Shown: piece after piece, positions 16,975 to 25,059 of the stretch
Numbering within the stretch: the first letter of the stretch is position 1
Layout of the letters: every line of letters begins with the position of its first letter
NCBI RefSeq assembly: GCF_012027325.1
Contig: NZ_SNUG01000003.1
Coordinates: 1-64,000 of the forward strand
Length of the DNA: 64,000 nucleotides
From: Thermococcus sp. M39
GTDB lineage: Archaea; Methanobacteriota_B; Thermococci; Thermococcales; Thermococcaceae
Reading direction: 5' to 3'
The notes under the pieces: generated by a model
What the model was told of the DNA's origin: nothing
The model's database searches: none
What the model saw: only the letters and a program-made list of their open reading frames with translations
Translations under genes and position numbers: made by a program

Positions 16975-18180
16975 TCAATTTTTCCGTATATGCTCTACAT
17001 GGGTTGTGCACGGTATGCATGGATCAAACAACCTAACAGCAGCCTCAGCAGCTTCAACTGTCAGTCCTTTAACGGCGTTCTCGATTATCGGAATGTTGAA
17101 CATTGTAGGGGTCACTATTTTTAGCTTGCTGATTTTTCCTTCCTCATCAAGCTCTACGTAGTGGAACAGAGTTCCTCTTGGAGCCTCATAAACTCCAACA
17201 CCCTTACCCGGCCCAAAAATAATGTTCTGCTTTCTAAATGGCTCTTTTACATTAATTTCATTCAAAATCTCTTTCATCCTTTCAAATGAAAGGTCTATCT
17301 CCAGTATTCTTGAAGCATAGAGCCCAAATAGGGAGATCCCCTTAAAAGGTGTGAAGAGCATGAGCCTTGCTCTTGGACCAACTTCAACAGCTTTTCCTTT
17401 GTAAAAAGCAACCATCACTGTGGCCTCATTTACAAGCTTTCTTGGCTCTTCCCTATACTCCCAGTAAGGAACAGTTTGAATATCTTTAAAGGAAACTCTG
17501 TATTTGTCTCCAAAGAACAAGTCAGATGCTAAGAATTCATTTCTGACTATTTTTGCCCTCAGCTCATCTGCAATCTCCGTGAGATTGTCCTCATCCAAGA
17601 GGATACTCTTGATTTCCTCCCATTCCTTTTCAATCTTTGGAAGCTTCGCTTTTAAGTGATTCAAGACACTCCATTTTGGTGCCCTTGAAATGCCGCCAAC
17701 CGTTAAATAAGGAGGATGAGTCGCTCCTCCCCCTAATTTAAGCAGATAGTCGCTAACCTTGTCATACAGCTTAATTAGGCTGAAAATCAATTCATTTCTT
17801 TTTTCTTCAATAATCATATCTGCACTAACCATGATGAGAAGAAGAATATGTGTTTGAATCCTATTCACCAAGCCCAAAAGCTCTCTCATCAGCAGAGCAT
17901 TTCTTGGGGGAGAAATACCAACAGCACTCTCTATAGCTTCAGCAGCAACATTTGCATGGGCAACATGACAGACGCCGCAAATCCTCATGACAGCCTTAAT
18001 TGTAAAAAGTGAGTCCTTCCCAATAACAAGCTTTTCAAAACCCCTTAACGGAGCAGTTGACACAAAAAGAGCATCTTGAACTATGCCATCTTCCTGCTGG
18101 AAAATTAGCTTAGCTTCACCCATTATTCTCGTAACGCTCTCGAGGGGTATGTAGCTCAATGCACTTTTAGAATCATTCAT
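16975..18180 (-). CDS. frhA: Frh-type NiFe hydrogenase large subunit, second copy
   Basis: Group 3 NiFe hydrogenase alpha subunit, 401 residues, a close paralogue of the one at 19756-20940 (for example both have NIIFGPGKGVGVYEAPRG). Both metal-binding pairs are intact: RICGVCHVAH and DPCIPCTTH, with seven residues after the final histidine that a maturation protease may remove. No ribosome binding site precedes the ATG; a TTTTTTATT box lies about 25 bases upstream, so it may be leaderless from its own promoter. Electron acceptor unknown; Thermococcales are not known to rely on F420. Confidence 0.92.
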   Translation of the reverse strand: MNDSKSALSYIPLESVTRIMGEAKLIFQQEDGIVQDALFVSTAPLRGFEKLVIGKDSLFTIKAVMRICGVCHVAHANVAAEAIESAVGISPPRNALLMRELLGLVNRIQTHILLLIMVSADMIIEEKRNELIFSLIKLYDKVSDYLLKLGGGATHPPYLTVGGISRAPKWSVLNHLKAKLPKIEKEWEEIKSILLDEDNLTEIADELRAKIVRNEFLASDLFFGDKYRVSFKDIQTVPYWEYREEPRKLVNEATVMVAFYKGKAVEVGPRARLMLFTPFKGISLFGLYASRILEIDLSFERMKEILNEINVKEPFRKQNIIFGPGKGVGVYEAPRGTLFHYVELDEEGKISKLKIVTPTMFNIPIIENAVKGLTVEAAEAAVRLFDPCIPCTTHVEHIRKN

Positions 18181-18242
18181 GTCTTAAAATTGAAAAGATA
18201 GAAATAAAAAACTTTCTAAAAAGTTAAAAGCAAACTGTAAAA
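18181..18242 (-). promoter_or_regulatory. Possible internal promoter for second frhA
   Basis: A 62-base AT-rich gap between frhB and the second frhA. Read on the minus strand, AAGTTTTTTATTTC is placed about 22-28 bases before the ATG, the distance from TATA box to transcription start in archaea. With no Shine-Dalgarno match before the ATG, a leaderless transcript beginning at or near the start codon is the simplest reading. Inference only. Confidence 0.4.
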
Positions 18243-19076
18243 TTAAAGCAAATACATCATGTTTTGCTGCGCCCTTGCAAGTTTATCCCTTGCCTTCTTC
18301 AAAACTTCTCCGATCACATGCGAACCATCTTTCAGCTCCAAATATCCTTCTTTCTCCGCGTTTTTGATGAGTTCCTCTGCTCTAGGATTTCTGGCAATGA
18401 GAACTGTCCACCCTGGCTCGCTTTCTACGAATCCAGCTGATATGTCGCTCCATGTTCCAGTATAGTCAGTGCACACCAAACAGCCCGTTTGGAGATATGA
18501 GTAGACTTCCTCAATCGGCAGAGCAAGCGTTGTGTCATTGTATACTATTTCAAGGAAATCCTTCTTGAGGACTATATCCTTTATCTGCTCCGCTTTTATG
18601 CCGTATTTCATTCTGAGGTAGTTTAGGAATGCCTCGAAAGCGAATGTTCCCATACAGAACAGGCTTATTATGTACTTTATCCTTTCACCAAAGTCAGTTT
18701 CTAAAAGGGGGAAGTCCCTCATTTGACCAAAAAACTGTGCTTGACATGGTAGACATACTAAAGCAACTCTTTTCAAGTCTTCCTCCTCAATTTTTGCTTT
18801 CATTCTCGCTGCAAATGGAACTATACTCCACTTATTTCCTGCTGCTTCTAATAGTTCCTCTTTATTATGGGCAACGATTGCCTGCCCTTCAAATCCTTTT
18901 ATTCTCTTTGCCGTAACGACGCCGTCAACTATGCCTTTCTCAAGAGCATAAGTTAACAAAGCAGTAACCGCTCCTCCGCTTGCGACCTTTCTTTTCCTTA
19001 TCTCTTCATCCTTAGCCCTAGCTAAGTAGATTCCAAAGACAGTTCCCAAAAGATTATCTGATGCCAAGCTGATCAT
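18243..19076 (-). CDS. frhB: Frh-type hydrogenase beta subunit (flavin/FeS)
   Basis: FrhB/FdhB-family protein, 277 residues. Seen: the N-terminal KVASGGAVTALLTYALEKG segment, CLPCQAQ, LFCMGTFAFEAFLNYL and the cysteine pair GCLVCTDYTGTWSDIS, consistent with FAD and [4Fe-4S] binding. In methanogens this subunit reduces coenzyme F420; here the acceptor could be NADP or a thioredoxin reductase-like partner, which I cannot decide. Overlaps the frhG stop by four bases (ATGA). Confidence 0.91.
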   Translation of the reverse strand: MISLASDNLLGTVFGIYLARAKDEEIRKRKVASGGAVTALLTYALEKGIVDGVVTAKRIKGFEGQAIVAHNKEELLEAAGNKWSIVPFAARMKAKIEEEDLKRVALVCLPCQAQFFGQMRDFPLLETDFGERIKYIISLFCMGTFAFEAFLNYLRMKYGIKAEQIKDIVLKKDFLEIVYNDTTLALPIEEVYSYLQTGCLVCTDYTGTWSDISAGFVESEPGWTVLIARNPRAEELIKNAEKEGYLELKDGSHVIGEVLKKARDKLARAQQNMMYLL

Positions 19077-19750
19077 ATCCTACCCCCCATACAAAGCAGT
19101 TGAGACGCACGAGGACATCTCACATAGCAAGTTCCACAGCGAATGCACTTCTCGGCTATGAGGTTAGGTCTCTTATCAATCAGCTTAATTGCTTGAGTTG
19201 GACATGAAAGCTCACATGCACCACAACCGATGCAAAGACCCGTCAAAACAATATCGTCAATCAAGTCAAAGCCACTGAGCTTTTTGATATCTGCACAGAC
19301 TTTAAACAGTCTAAGCCTCCTCTCATCGCCAGCTATGAAGAACTTGAAGAACGACTGAACCATTTGGTGAGTCGGAGGACAGCCGGGAATAGAGTAATCA
19401 ACCTTAATAACACTGTTTACAGGCTGGAAGTTTCTGTGGTCGGGTCTAGGCTCTTGTCCGCCTCTACAGAACCTTAAAATTCCTCCAAATGTAGCGCATG
19501 AGCCGAAAGCAACGAGAGTGCTTGCTTTCTCTCTAAGGCTCTTTACCTTTTCAATTATATGAGGTTCATTCATACAAACTCCACCAGTTATGATGACCAT
19601 ATCATACTTGTCCTCAGCGCAAGTTTTCTTTGCAAGGTACTTCATGTCTAAATCAACGAACTCTTGGATGTTCGGAAGTGCTCTTAAAATGCTAACATTA
19701 CAGCCTTCACAACCTCCGATATCAACGTGAAGGACTTTTAATTTCTCCAT
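19073..19750 (-). CDS. frhG: Frh-type hydrogenase small subunit
   Basis: Gamma subunit, 225 residues, joining a small-subunit domain (GGCEGCNVSIL, GSCATFGG, PGCPPTHQ) to a C-terminal two-cluster ferredoxin (CIGCGACELSCP, CIRCGTCYVRCP). So it should hold three [4Fe-4S] clusters. I start at MEKLKVLHVDIGG; an upstream frame overlaps frhA. The only small subunit for two large subunits in this locus. Cytoplasmic: no signal or membrane helix. Confidence 0.93.
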   Translation of the reverse strand: MEKLKVLHVDIGGCEGCNVSILRALPNIQEFVDLDMKYLAKKTCAEDKYDMVIITGGVCMNEPHIIEKVKSLREKASTLVAFGSCATFGGILRFCRGGQEPRPDHRNFQPVNSVIKVDYSIPGCPPTHQMVQSFFKFFIAGDERRLRLFKVCADIKKLSGFDLIDDIVLTGLCIGCGACELSCPTQAIKLIDKRPNLIAEKCIRCGTCYVRCPRASQLLCMGGRI

Positions 19751-19755
19751 TTTGC

Positions 19756-20940
19756 TCACCTCAACTCCACAACATGGGTTGTACATGGAATGCATGGGTC
19801 ATACAAGCGCATAACAGCTTCTGCAGCCTGAATGCTGAGCCCTACTGCTGCCTCTTCCATAATTGGGATGTTGAACATTGTCGGGACCACTATCTTAAAG
19901 TTCTGAATTCTGCCCTCTTCTCCAAGTTCTACGTAGTGGAACAGAGTCCCTCTTGGAGCTTCATAAACTCCAACACCCTTACCCGGCCCAAAAATAATGT
20001 TCTGAGTTCTGAACGGTTCATTCATACTAACTTGGTCGAGAATTTCCTCCAGCCTCTCAAGGGCTATTGTTATCTCCTCAACTCTCGCTAGGTGAATTCC
20101 AAAGAGGGAGCTGTCTCTGAATGACCTGTAAACAGCCATTCTTGCTCTAGGGCCGACTTCAACAGCTTTTCCCTTATAAAATGCAACCTGAGTTGTTGCT
20201 TCTTTTGCCATCTCATCATTTTCACCTTTGTAATCCCAATAAGGAACTGTCTTCACTGCTTCTGGGGAAACATTGTATTCATCGCCGTAAAACATATGGG
20301 AAGCAAGATATTCAGGAGTGAACTTCTTTTCTTTAAGCTCCATGGCAATCTCAGTTAAATACCCCTCATCCACTAAATAAGGCATTATCTCGGCCCAGAG
20401 TGACTTAAGCTCTGGGAGTCTTGCCTTAAGGTTGTTGAAGACGCTCCACTTTGGAACTTTTAGAAGACCGCCAACTGTTAGATATGGGGGATGCGTGGCA
20501 GCACCCCCCAGCTTAAGCAGATAATCGCTTATTTTCCCGTGAAGGGTCATCAGCTTAAAGATGACTTCCATTCTCTTCTCTTCAATTATGAAGTCCCCTG
20601 CCATCATCGCCAATTGAAGAATGTGGCTTTGAATTCTGTTTATCAAGCCGAGTGCTTCCCTAATTAAGAGGCCGTTTCTAGGGGGTAAAATTCCCAAAGC
20701 ATTCTCTATTGCCTCTGCAGTTGCGTTTCCATGTGATGCATGGCAAAGTCCGCATATTCTCATGACGGCTTCAACTGCAAAGAGGGGATTCTTACCTATG
20801 ACCAACTTTTCAAATCCTCTCACTGGAGCGGTAGCGATGAAATTAGCCCGTTTAACAACACCATCCTCATGATATAGGACCAGCTTAGCCTCGCCAGCAA
20901 TTCTGCAGAACTCATCTATTTGAAGATACTCGCTCATCAT
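19756..20940 (-). CDS. frhA: Frh-type NiFe hydrogenase large subunit, first copy
   Basis: Group 3 NiFe hydrogenase alpha subunit, 394 residues. Ligand motifs RICGLCHASH and DPCIPCTTH are intact and only five residues follow the final histidine. GGAGGG lies before a pair of ATG codons; either 20940 or 20937 may start. First gene of frhA-frhG-frhB-frhA-fdhD. Its promoter holds a near-consensus SurR site, suggesting sulfur-responsive control shared with the formate hydrogenlyase. It reads as the housekeeping copy because frhG directly follows. Confidence 0.93.
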   Translation of the reverse strand: MMSEYLQIDEFCRIAGEAKLVLYHEDGVVKRANFIATAPVRGFEKLVIGKNPLFAVEAVMRICGLCHASHGNATAEAIENALGILPPRNGLLIREALGLINRIQSHILQLAMMAGDFIIEEKRMEVIFKLMTLHGKISDYLLKLGGAATHPPYLTVGGLLKVPKWSVFNNLKARLPELKSLWAEIMPYLVDEGYLTEIAMELKEKKFTPEYLASHMFYGDEYNVSPEAVKTVPYWDYKGENDEMAKEATTQVAFYKGKAVEVGPRARMAVYRSFRDSSLFGIHLARVEEITIALERLEEILDQVSMNEPFRTQNIIFGPGKGVGVYEAPRGTLFHYVELGEEGRIQNFKIVVPTMFNIPIMEEAAVGLSIQAAEAVMRLYDPCIPCTTHVVELR

Positions 20941-21276
20941 TATCCCTCCATCTCTGAATTTCTCTTCATAAAATGTTATGAGAACTTAGAATAAAAGGAT
21001 TTTCTGAACCAAAAGTTTAGAACGTAAAAGTTTCGGATCAAAATGGCATCATCGGAAGGGAAAACGGTAAATAAAATGATAGAACGTTTAAGTATTTCAA
21101 AGGATTTCCTATGGTTTATTTGCAATTTTGAGCGCACTTTTGCAGTTTTCAAAAAGTTGCTCACTAATGCTAAACCCCAACATTCACTCAAAATGCAAAG
21201 CTTTATAAAGGCACAGACCAAGTAATGGTGACGTTCTTCTGAAGGGCGTTGAAATATTTGAAAGGAGATATTGGAA
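20941..21276. promoter_or_regulatory. Divergent promoter region frhA / TRAM protein
   Basis: A 336-base gap without a convincing gene. For frhA (minus strand) a TATA-like CCTTTTATTCT lies near 20989-20999, directly preceded by plus-strand 21001-21017 TTTctgAACcaaaaGTT, which fits the SurR consensus GTTn3AACn5GTT at all but one base. For the TRAM gene (plus strand) GCTTTATAAAGG near 21200-21211 is a good TATA box, giving a leader of about 45 bases. A 60-codon open frame at 21043-21225 lacks a ribosome binding site and looks like chance. Confidence 0.6.
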
Positions 21277-21504
21277 ATGTATGGAGATAGATTTGGCGGA
21301 AATAGGGACAGATTTGGCGGAGTAGCTCCAGTTAAGGTTGGAGAAAGATACACTGTTAAAATCGAAAGTATAGGAAAAGGCGGAGACGGGATAGCTAGGA
21401 TTAAAGGCTTTGTTGTATTTGTACCAAATACCAAAGTCGGTCAGGAAGTTGAGATTGTAATTAACTCTGTCAAGAGAAAGTTCGCTTTTGGAGAAGTTAT
21501 TTGA
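21277..21504 (+). CDS. Small TRAM-domain protein
   Basis: A 75-residue protein: a short Gly/Arg-rich N-terminus with two DRFGG repeats, then a TRAM domain ([25 protein letters not shown]...). Archaeal stand-alone TRAM proteins bind RNA and have been proposed as cold-shock-like RNA chaperones. An upstream TTG is in frame, but AAAGGAG spaced seven bases from the ATG at 21277 supports this start. Single gene with its own TATA box. Family assignment is firm, cellular role inferred. Confidence 0.9.
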   Translation: MYGDRFGGNRDRFGGVAPVKVGERYTVKIESIGKGGDGIARIKGFVVFVPNTKVGQEVEIVINSVKRKFAFGEVI

Positions 21505-21594
21505 TTTCACATTCACAGTCCATTTTGGACTTCAAACTTTTTCTTTTGTTTTGAAATTGAAAAAACTTATGGGGAGATTAAAGCTTAGTTCTTG

Positions 21595-21814
21595 ATGAAT
21601 CTAGCACCTTAATTTTTTATCCTTGCGGTATTTGTTGCTGTTTTGATGATTAGGTTCCTAGTAATAGGCATTTACAGAGTCACAGGAACCCCTTATTAGC
21701 TACCTCATTGCCTTTGGCATGCTCATTGTAATTAGCCTTAGCCTTTTCCTGTTTTTGCAAGGACAAAACAAGGAAGATATAACATTTCACACATTTAGCC
21801 AATTAAGTTTTTAA
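21595..21814 (+). pseudogene. Probable remnant of a small membrane protein
   Basis: Translation from the ATG at 21595 gives MNLAP, a TAA stop, then a hydrophobic helix FFILAVFVAVLMIRFLVIGIY in the same frame up to about 21690. A +1 shift near there continues as LISYLIAFGMLIVISLSLF and QGQNKEDIT to a stop at 21812-21814. The two hydrophobic helices in neighbouring frames, joined without a gap, look like a broken two-helix protein carrying one nonsense and one frameshift change. No family recognised. Chance hydrophobicity in AT-rich DNA is the alternative. Confidence 0.4.
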
Positions 21815-21837
21815 AGCGCTAAGCTTAGCACTTTGCG

Positions 21838-23112
21838 ATGAGAGTTCACATTGAAACTTATGGATGCACAAGGAATAAAGCGGATGCAGAAATCATGGAA
21901 GCCCTCTTGGTTAGTGCAGGTTATGAAATAGTTGATTTGGATAGTGCGGAGTATGTAATCGTGAACACTTGTGCTGTGAAAGATCCAACAGAAAAGCACA
22001 TGAGAAAGAGAATTAAAGAGCTCCTAGATGCTGGCAAAAAGGTTATTGTCACCGGTTGCTTGCCTCATATTAACATTGAAGCAATAGACGAGAGAGTATC
22101 AGCAATCTTAGGCGTTAAGAGCATAGATAGGATTGTTGAGGCCATTGAGCTAGCAGAAAGAGGCGTAAAGCTCATTGATGTAGAGCAGAGGGAAATAGAC
22201 AAGCTTGAGCTTCCAAGAGTGTGGAAGAGCAAAGTAGTTTTTGTTGTGCCAATTAGTGAGGGCTGCTTAAATGCATGCACCTACTGTGCAACACGCTTTG
22301 CAAGAGGTATTCTGAAGAGCTATTCCCCAGAGAAAATTGTCAGATGGGCTAAAGAGGCATTGGCTAAAGGCTATAGGGAGATACAGCTTTCAAGCGAAGA
22401 TACTGGCTGCTATGGTTTTGATATTGGGACAAACTTAGCTGAGCTTTTAGACGAACTCACGTCCATAGAAGGAGAGTTTAGAATTAGAGTCGGCATGATG
22501 AACCCAAATCATGTCATAAAGTTCCTCGATGAGCTCATTGATGCCTACAAAGATGAAAAGATTTACAAATTCTTGCATTTGCCAGTTCAGAGTGGGGATA
22601 ATGAAATTCTAAGGAAAATGGGCAGAACATACACAGTTGAAGATTTCGAAGAGATTGTAAATGCCTTTAGGAAAGAGTTTCCAGAGCTGAACTTAAATAC
22701 GGATATAATTGTTGGGTTCCCTGGAGAAAGCGAAGAGGCTTTCCAGAATACTGTTGAGCTTATAAAGAGAGTCAAGCCAGATAAGATAAACGTTTCAAGA
22801 TTCTCTCCAAGACCCGGAACTTTAGCGGCAAGAATGCCAAACCAGATAGTTGGGTGGCGTGTTAAAGAGCGCTCCCGCTATCTTCACCGCTTGAGGTTAG
22901 CTATAAGCTATGAGATAAACCAGAAGTATGTTGGACAAGAAGTCCTAGTTCTAACACACGGGGAAGGAAAGAAAGGAGGAGTTGAAGGCAGAACGATGAA
23001 CTACAAGGAGATAATTCTGCCAGAGGCTCCAATTGGAGAATTCGTGAAAGTAAAAGTCACAAAGGCAACTGCAACTTATCTAGTGGGAGAGCTTGTTACA
23101 TCCCTTCTTTGA
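21838..23112 (+). CDS. tRNA threonylcarbamoyladenosine methylthiotransferase (MtaB/CDKAL1-like)
   Basis: Radical SAM enzyme of 424 residues that adds a methylthio group to t6A37 of tRNA. Domain order: N-terminal UPF0004 domain with three cysteines (ETYGCTRNKAD, VNTCAVKDPTE, VTGCLP), radical SAM core with CLNACTYC (about residues 142-149), and a C-terminal TRAM domain (YVGQEVLVLTHGEGKKGG). Length is typical. TATA-like GTTTTTAAAGC lies about 25 bases before the ATG, so the message may be leaderless or nearly so. Archaeal/eukaryal e-MtaB subclass by the CTRNKAD motif. Confidence 0.93.
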   Translation: MRVHIETYGCTRNKADAEIMEALLVSAGYEIVDLDSAEYVIVNTCAVKDPTEKHMRKRIKELLDAGKKVIVTGCLPHINIEAIDERVSAILGVKSIDRIVEAIELAERGVKLIDVEQREIDKLELPRVWKSKVVFVVPISEGCLNACTYCATRFARGILKSYSPEKIVRWAKEALAKGYREIQLSSEDTGCYGFDIGTNLAELLDELTSIEGEFRIRVGMMNPNHVIKFLDELIDAYKDEKIYKFLHLPVQSGDNEILRKMGRTYTVEDFEEIVNAFRKEFPELNLNTDIIVGFPGESEEAFQNTVELIKRVKPDKINVSRFSPRPGTLAARMPNQIVGWRVKERSRYLHRLRLAISYEINQKYVGQEVLVLTHGEGKKGGVEGRTMNYKEIILPEAPIGEFVKVKVTKATATYLVGELVTSLL

Positions 23113-23154
23113 AATACGAAAGCCGTATTAACTTTGGGAGATACTAATTCTTGG

Positions 23155-23394
23155 ATGAAAAAAATGAAAAGCATATTGCTTATTCGAGGTTTTAGAGGGT
23201 GTGAGAGGCTTATTGATTACTATTTAAAAATCCATAGTCTATCTAAAGAGATTTTTCTTGTTAAGGGTGAATACAACATCATTGCAGAAATCGAATATGA
23301 AGATTATGAAAACTTCAAAAATGTGGTTTCTGAACTCTGTAAGCTTCACGAAATTTCCAAAATAACAATCCTAAATGTAAAAAGTATCTTCTAA
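23155..23394 (+). CDS. Stand-alone Lrp/AsnC effector (RAM)-like domain protein
   Basis: A 79-residue protein with no DNA-binding domain. The order beta-alpha-beta (FLVKGEYNIIAEIEYEDYENFKNVVSELCKLHEI) matches the Lrp/AsnC ligand-binding (RAM) fold, where it makes dimers and binds amino acids. I choose the ATG at 23155 because it has a basic start and no better ribosome binding site; a TTG at 23134 is in frame. It may modulate a partner regulator by mixed dimers, or be an orphan sensor. Family call is by pattern, not certain. Confidence 0.6.
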   Translation: MKKMKSILLIRGFRGCERLIDYYLKIHSLSKEIFLVKGEYNIIAEIEYEDYENFKNVVSELCKLHEISKITILNVKSIF

Positions 23395-23426
23395 ATTCCA
23401 GATAGTAGTTTAGGCATAACCACAAA

Positions 23427-23471
23427 ACTTATAAGTAATGTAAAGTAAACTTTACGTAAAGGAAACTTTAC
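23427..23471 (+). promoter_or_regulatory. Promoter with two abutting palindromic operators
   Basis: TATA box ACTTATAAGT at about 23428-23437. Right behind it lie two 16-base inverted repeats placed end to end: GTAAAGTAAACTTTAC (23440-23455) and GTAAAGGAAACTTTAC (23456-23471), both of the form GTAAAG-n4-CTTTAC. They cover the expected transcription start, 14 bases before the first start codon of the operon. A repressor binding here would block initiation; the helix-turn-helix protein encoded second in the operon is the natural candidate. Confidence 0.75.
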
Positions 23472-23484
23472 ATCGGTGATGTGG

Positions 23485-23964
23485 ATGAACGAGCTGATAG
23501 TTAATTTCCTTATCTGGACAGTGATAGTAGTTGGATTCACATCTATTTGGCTGTATCTTTCGAAAAAATCTGGAGATGATGAAAAGAAGAAAGCCCTAAT
23601 TCCAGCCGTGATTGTAATCATAACGATGGGTTATATAATGGGATGGGCAATCAGCGAGGAAAACTCGACACTTGCATTTTCCACACTCGTAATTGGTGCA
23701 CTAATGCTTCACCTCTACTACAGCTCCCTAAGGAAGAAAGGATATGTTCTCGAAGACGAAAGAATTCTGAGAATTGGGGAAATCTCAGCAAGGAGAACCC
23801 TTCAAGTGTTTATGATTGGATTAGCATTTGTTGTGATATACCTCTCAATAGCCCAGCGGAAAAATCCCACACTTAGGGATGCATTCATTTTGGCTGAAGC
23901 TTTGCTTGTAGCTGTGATGCTCCTCCATATAGCGTTCAGAGCATATTATAGCAGGGTGATGTAA
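23485..23964 (+). CDS. DUF2178-type membrane protein
   Basis: Integral membrane protein of 159 residues with about five hydrophobic helices and a short charged loop KKSGDDEKKK. It resembles the DUF2178 family, found beside small XRE regulators in archaea and bacteria. I start at ATG 23485, five bases after GGTGAT; two upstream starts in frame overlap the ribosome binding site. First gene of a five-gene operon ending in an ABC exporter. Function unknown. Confidence 0.72.
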   Translation: MNELIVNFLIWTVIVVGFTSIWLYLSKKSGDDEKKKALIPAVIVIITMGYIMGWAISEENSTLAFSTLVIGALMLHLYYSSLRKKGYVLEDERILRIGEISARRTLQVFMIGLAFVVIYLSIAQRKNPTLRDAFILAEALLVAVMLLHIAFRAYYSRVM

Positions 23965-23965
23965 C

Positions 23966-24163
23966 GTGAAGAACCACCTGAGGGAGCTTAGAGAAGCAAG
24001 AGGCTTAACTCAGGAGGAGCTGGCGAAAATACTAGGAGTTACAAGGCAGACAATAATAGCGATTGAAAAAGGTAAGTATGATCCCTCCCTAAAGCTGGCT
24101 TTTAAAATAGCCCGATTCTTCGGAGTTAAGATCGAGGATATATTCATCTATGAGGGTGATTGA
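23966..24163 (+). CDS. XRE-family helix-turn-helix regulator
   Basis: A 65-residue single-domain repressor: LTQEELAKILGVTRQTIIAIEKGKYDPSLKLAFKIA contains the complete HTH with the GVTRQTI recognition helix, of the YozG/SdpR-neighbour type. GTG start one base after the preceding stop, with GGTGATG upstream. Likely binds the tandem GTAAAG-n4-CTTTAC operators in front of the operon and so controls its own synthesis and that of the ABC exporter; that is inference from layout. No effector domain, so the signal may come through the DUF2178 membrane protein. Confidence 0.9.
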   Translation: MKNHLRELREARGLTQEELAKILGVTRQTIIAIEKGKYDPSLKLAFKIARFFGVKIEDIFIYEGD

Positions 24164-24164
24164 G

Positions 24165-24347
24165 ATGTTTAGGAGCAGATACAGAGAAAGAGCCTGGTGG
24201 GCAATGTTTGTTGGTCTTCTTTTTGCATTTTCTGGCGCTTATGAGAATTTCAAGCCCATAACCATTGTTGGAATACTGTTTGCGACCTTTGGAGTGATAC
24301 TGCTCGAATACGACCGGAGGGTTGCACATGACAGCGATAAAAGTTGA
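24165..24347 (+). CDS. Small two-helix membrane protein
   Basis: A 60-residue protein with a basic N-terminus (MFRSRYRERAW) and two hydrophobic segments (AMFVGLLFAFSGAY and ITIVGILFATFGVILLEY). The ATG at 24165 is preceded by GGGTGATTGAG and overlaps the regulator stop closely; an upstream ATG lies inside the regulator. Its end overlaps the ABC ATPase start by 20 bases. Not recognised; probably a partner of the DUF2178 protein or the transporter. Confidence 0.65.
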   Translation: MFRSRYRERAWWAMFVGLLFAFSGAYENFKPITIVGILFATFGVILLEYDRRVAHDSDKS

Positions 24348-25059
24348 AAACCTCGAAAAAGACTATGGGAAAGTTAAAGCCCTAAAGGGGATAAGCTTTG
24401 AAGTTAAGGAAGGAGAGATTTTCGGCCTGATTGGACCCAATGGTGCCGGGAAATCGACAACTCTCAAGATTTTAGCTACTCTTTTAGTCCCAACTGGTGG
24501 AAGAGCCGAGGTTTATGGGTATGATGTTGTGAGAGAAGCTGAGGAGGTGAGAAAGCTCATCAGCTATCTCCCAGAGGAGGCTGGAGCATACAAAAATCTC
24601 ACTGGATACGAATATCTAGAGTTTATGGCAAAGCTATACTCAAAGACTGGGAGAAGTGTTGATGAAATGCTGAAGCTTGGCATTGAAATCGCCGGGCTTG
24701 GAGAGAGAATTCACGACAAAGTTGCAACTTATTCAAAGGGTATGACAAGAAAGCTTTTGCTTGCGAGAGCTTTAATGGTCACACCAAAGCTCGCTATTCT
24801 TGACGAGCCTGCAAGCGGTCTTGATATAGTGAATGCTTATGCAATTAGGCAGACAATCAAAAGATTTGCAAGAGAGGAGGGGGTTACATTCCTAATTTCC
24901 AGCCACAACATGCTCGAAGTGGAATTTCTGTGCGATAGAGTGGCTTTGATAAACAAGGGCATTATCATTGATATCGGAACATCAAAAGAACTGAAAGAGA
25001 AGTACAACGCTGAGAACCTCGAGGAAGTCTTTATGAAAGCTGTGGGGGTGAAATTATGA
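24328..25059 (+). CDS. ABC transporter ATPase (exporter type)
   Basis: ATP-binding subunit, 243 residues. Walker A GPNGAGKST, Q-loop region, degenerate signature YSKGMTRK (in place of LSGGQ), Walker B KLAILDEP with ASGLD and the switch histidine in SSHN are all visible, so it should hydrolyse ATP. Belongs to the CcmA/NatA group that pairs with ABC-2 permeases. Start at ATG 24328 after GGAGGGTTGCAC. Four-base overlap with the permease gene that follows. Substrate unknown. Confidence 0.92.
   Translation: MTAIKVENLEKDYGKVKALKGISFEVKEGEIFGLIGPNGAGKSTTLKILATLLVPTGGRAEVYGYDVVREAEEVRKLISYLPEEAGAYKNLTGYEYLEFMAKLYSKTGRSVDEMLKLGIEIAGLGERIHDKVATYSKGMTRKLLLARALMVTPKLAILDEPASGLDIVNAYAIRQTIKRFAREEGVTFLISSHNMLEVEFLCDRVALINKGIIIDIGTSKELKEKYNAENLEEVFMKAVGVKL

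Noticed and set aside
21043-21225. 60-codon frame between frhA and the TRAM gene
   Set aside because: No ribosome binding site, lies over promoter sequences, no recognisable pattern.
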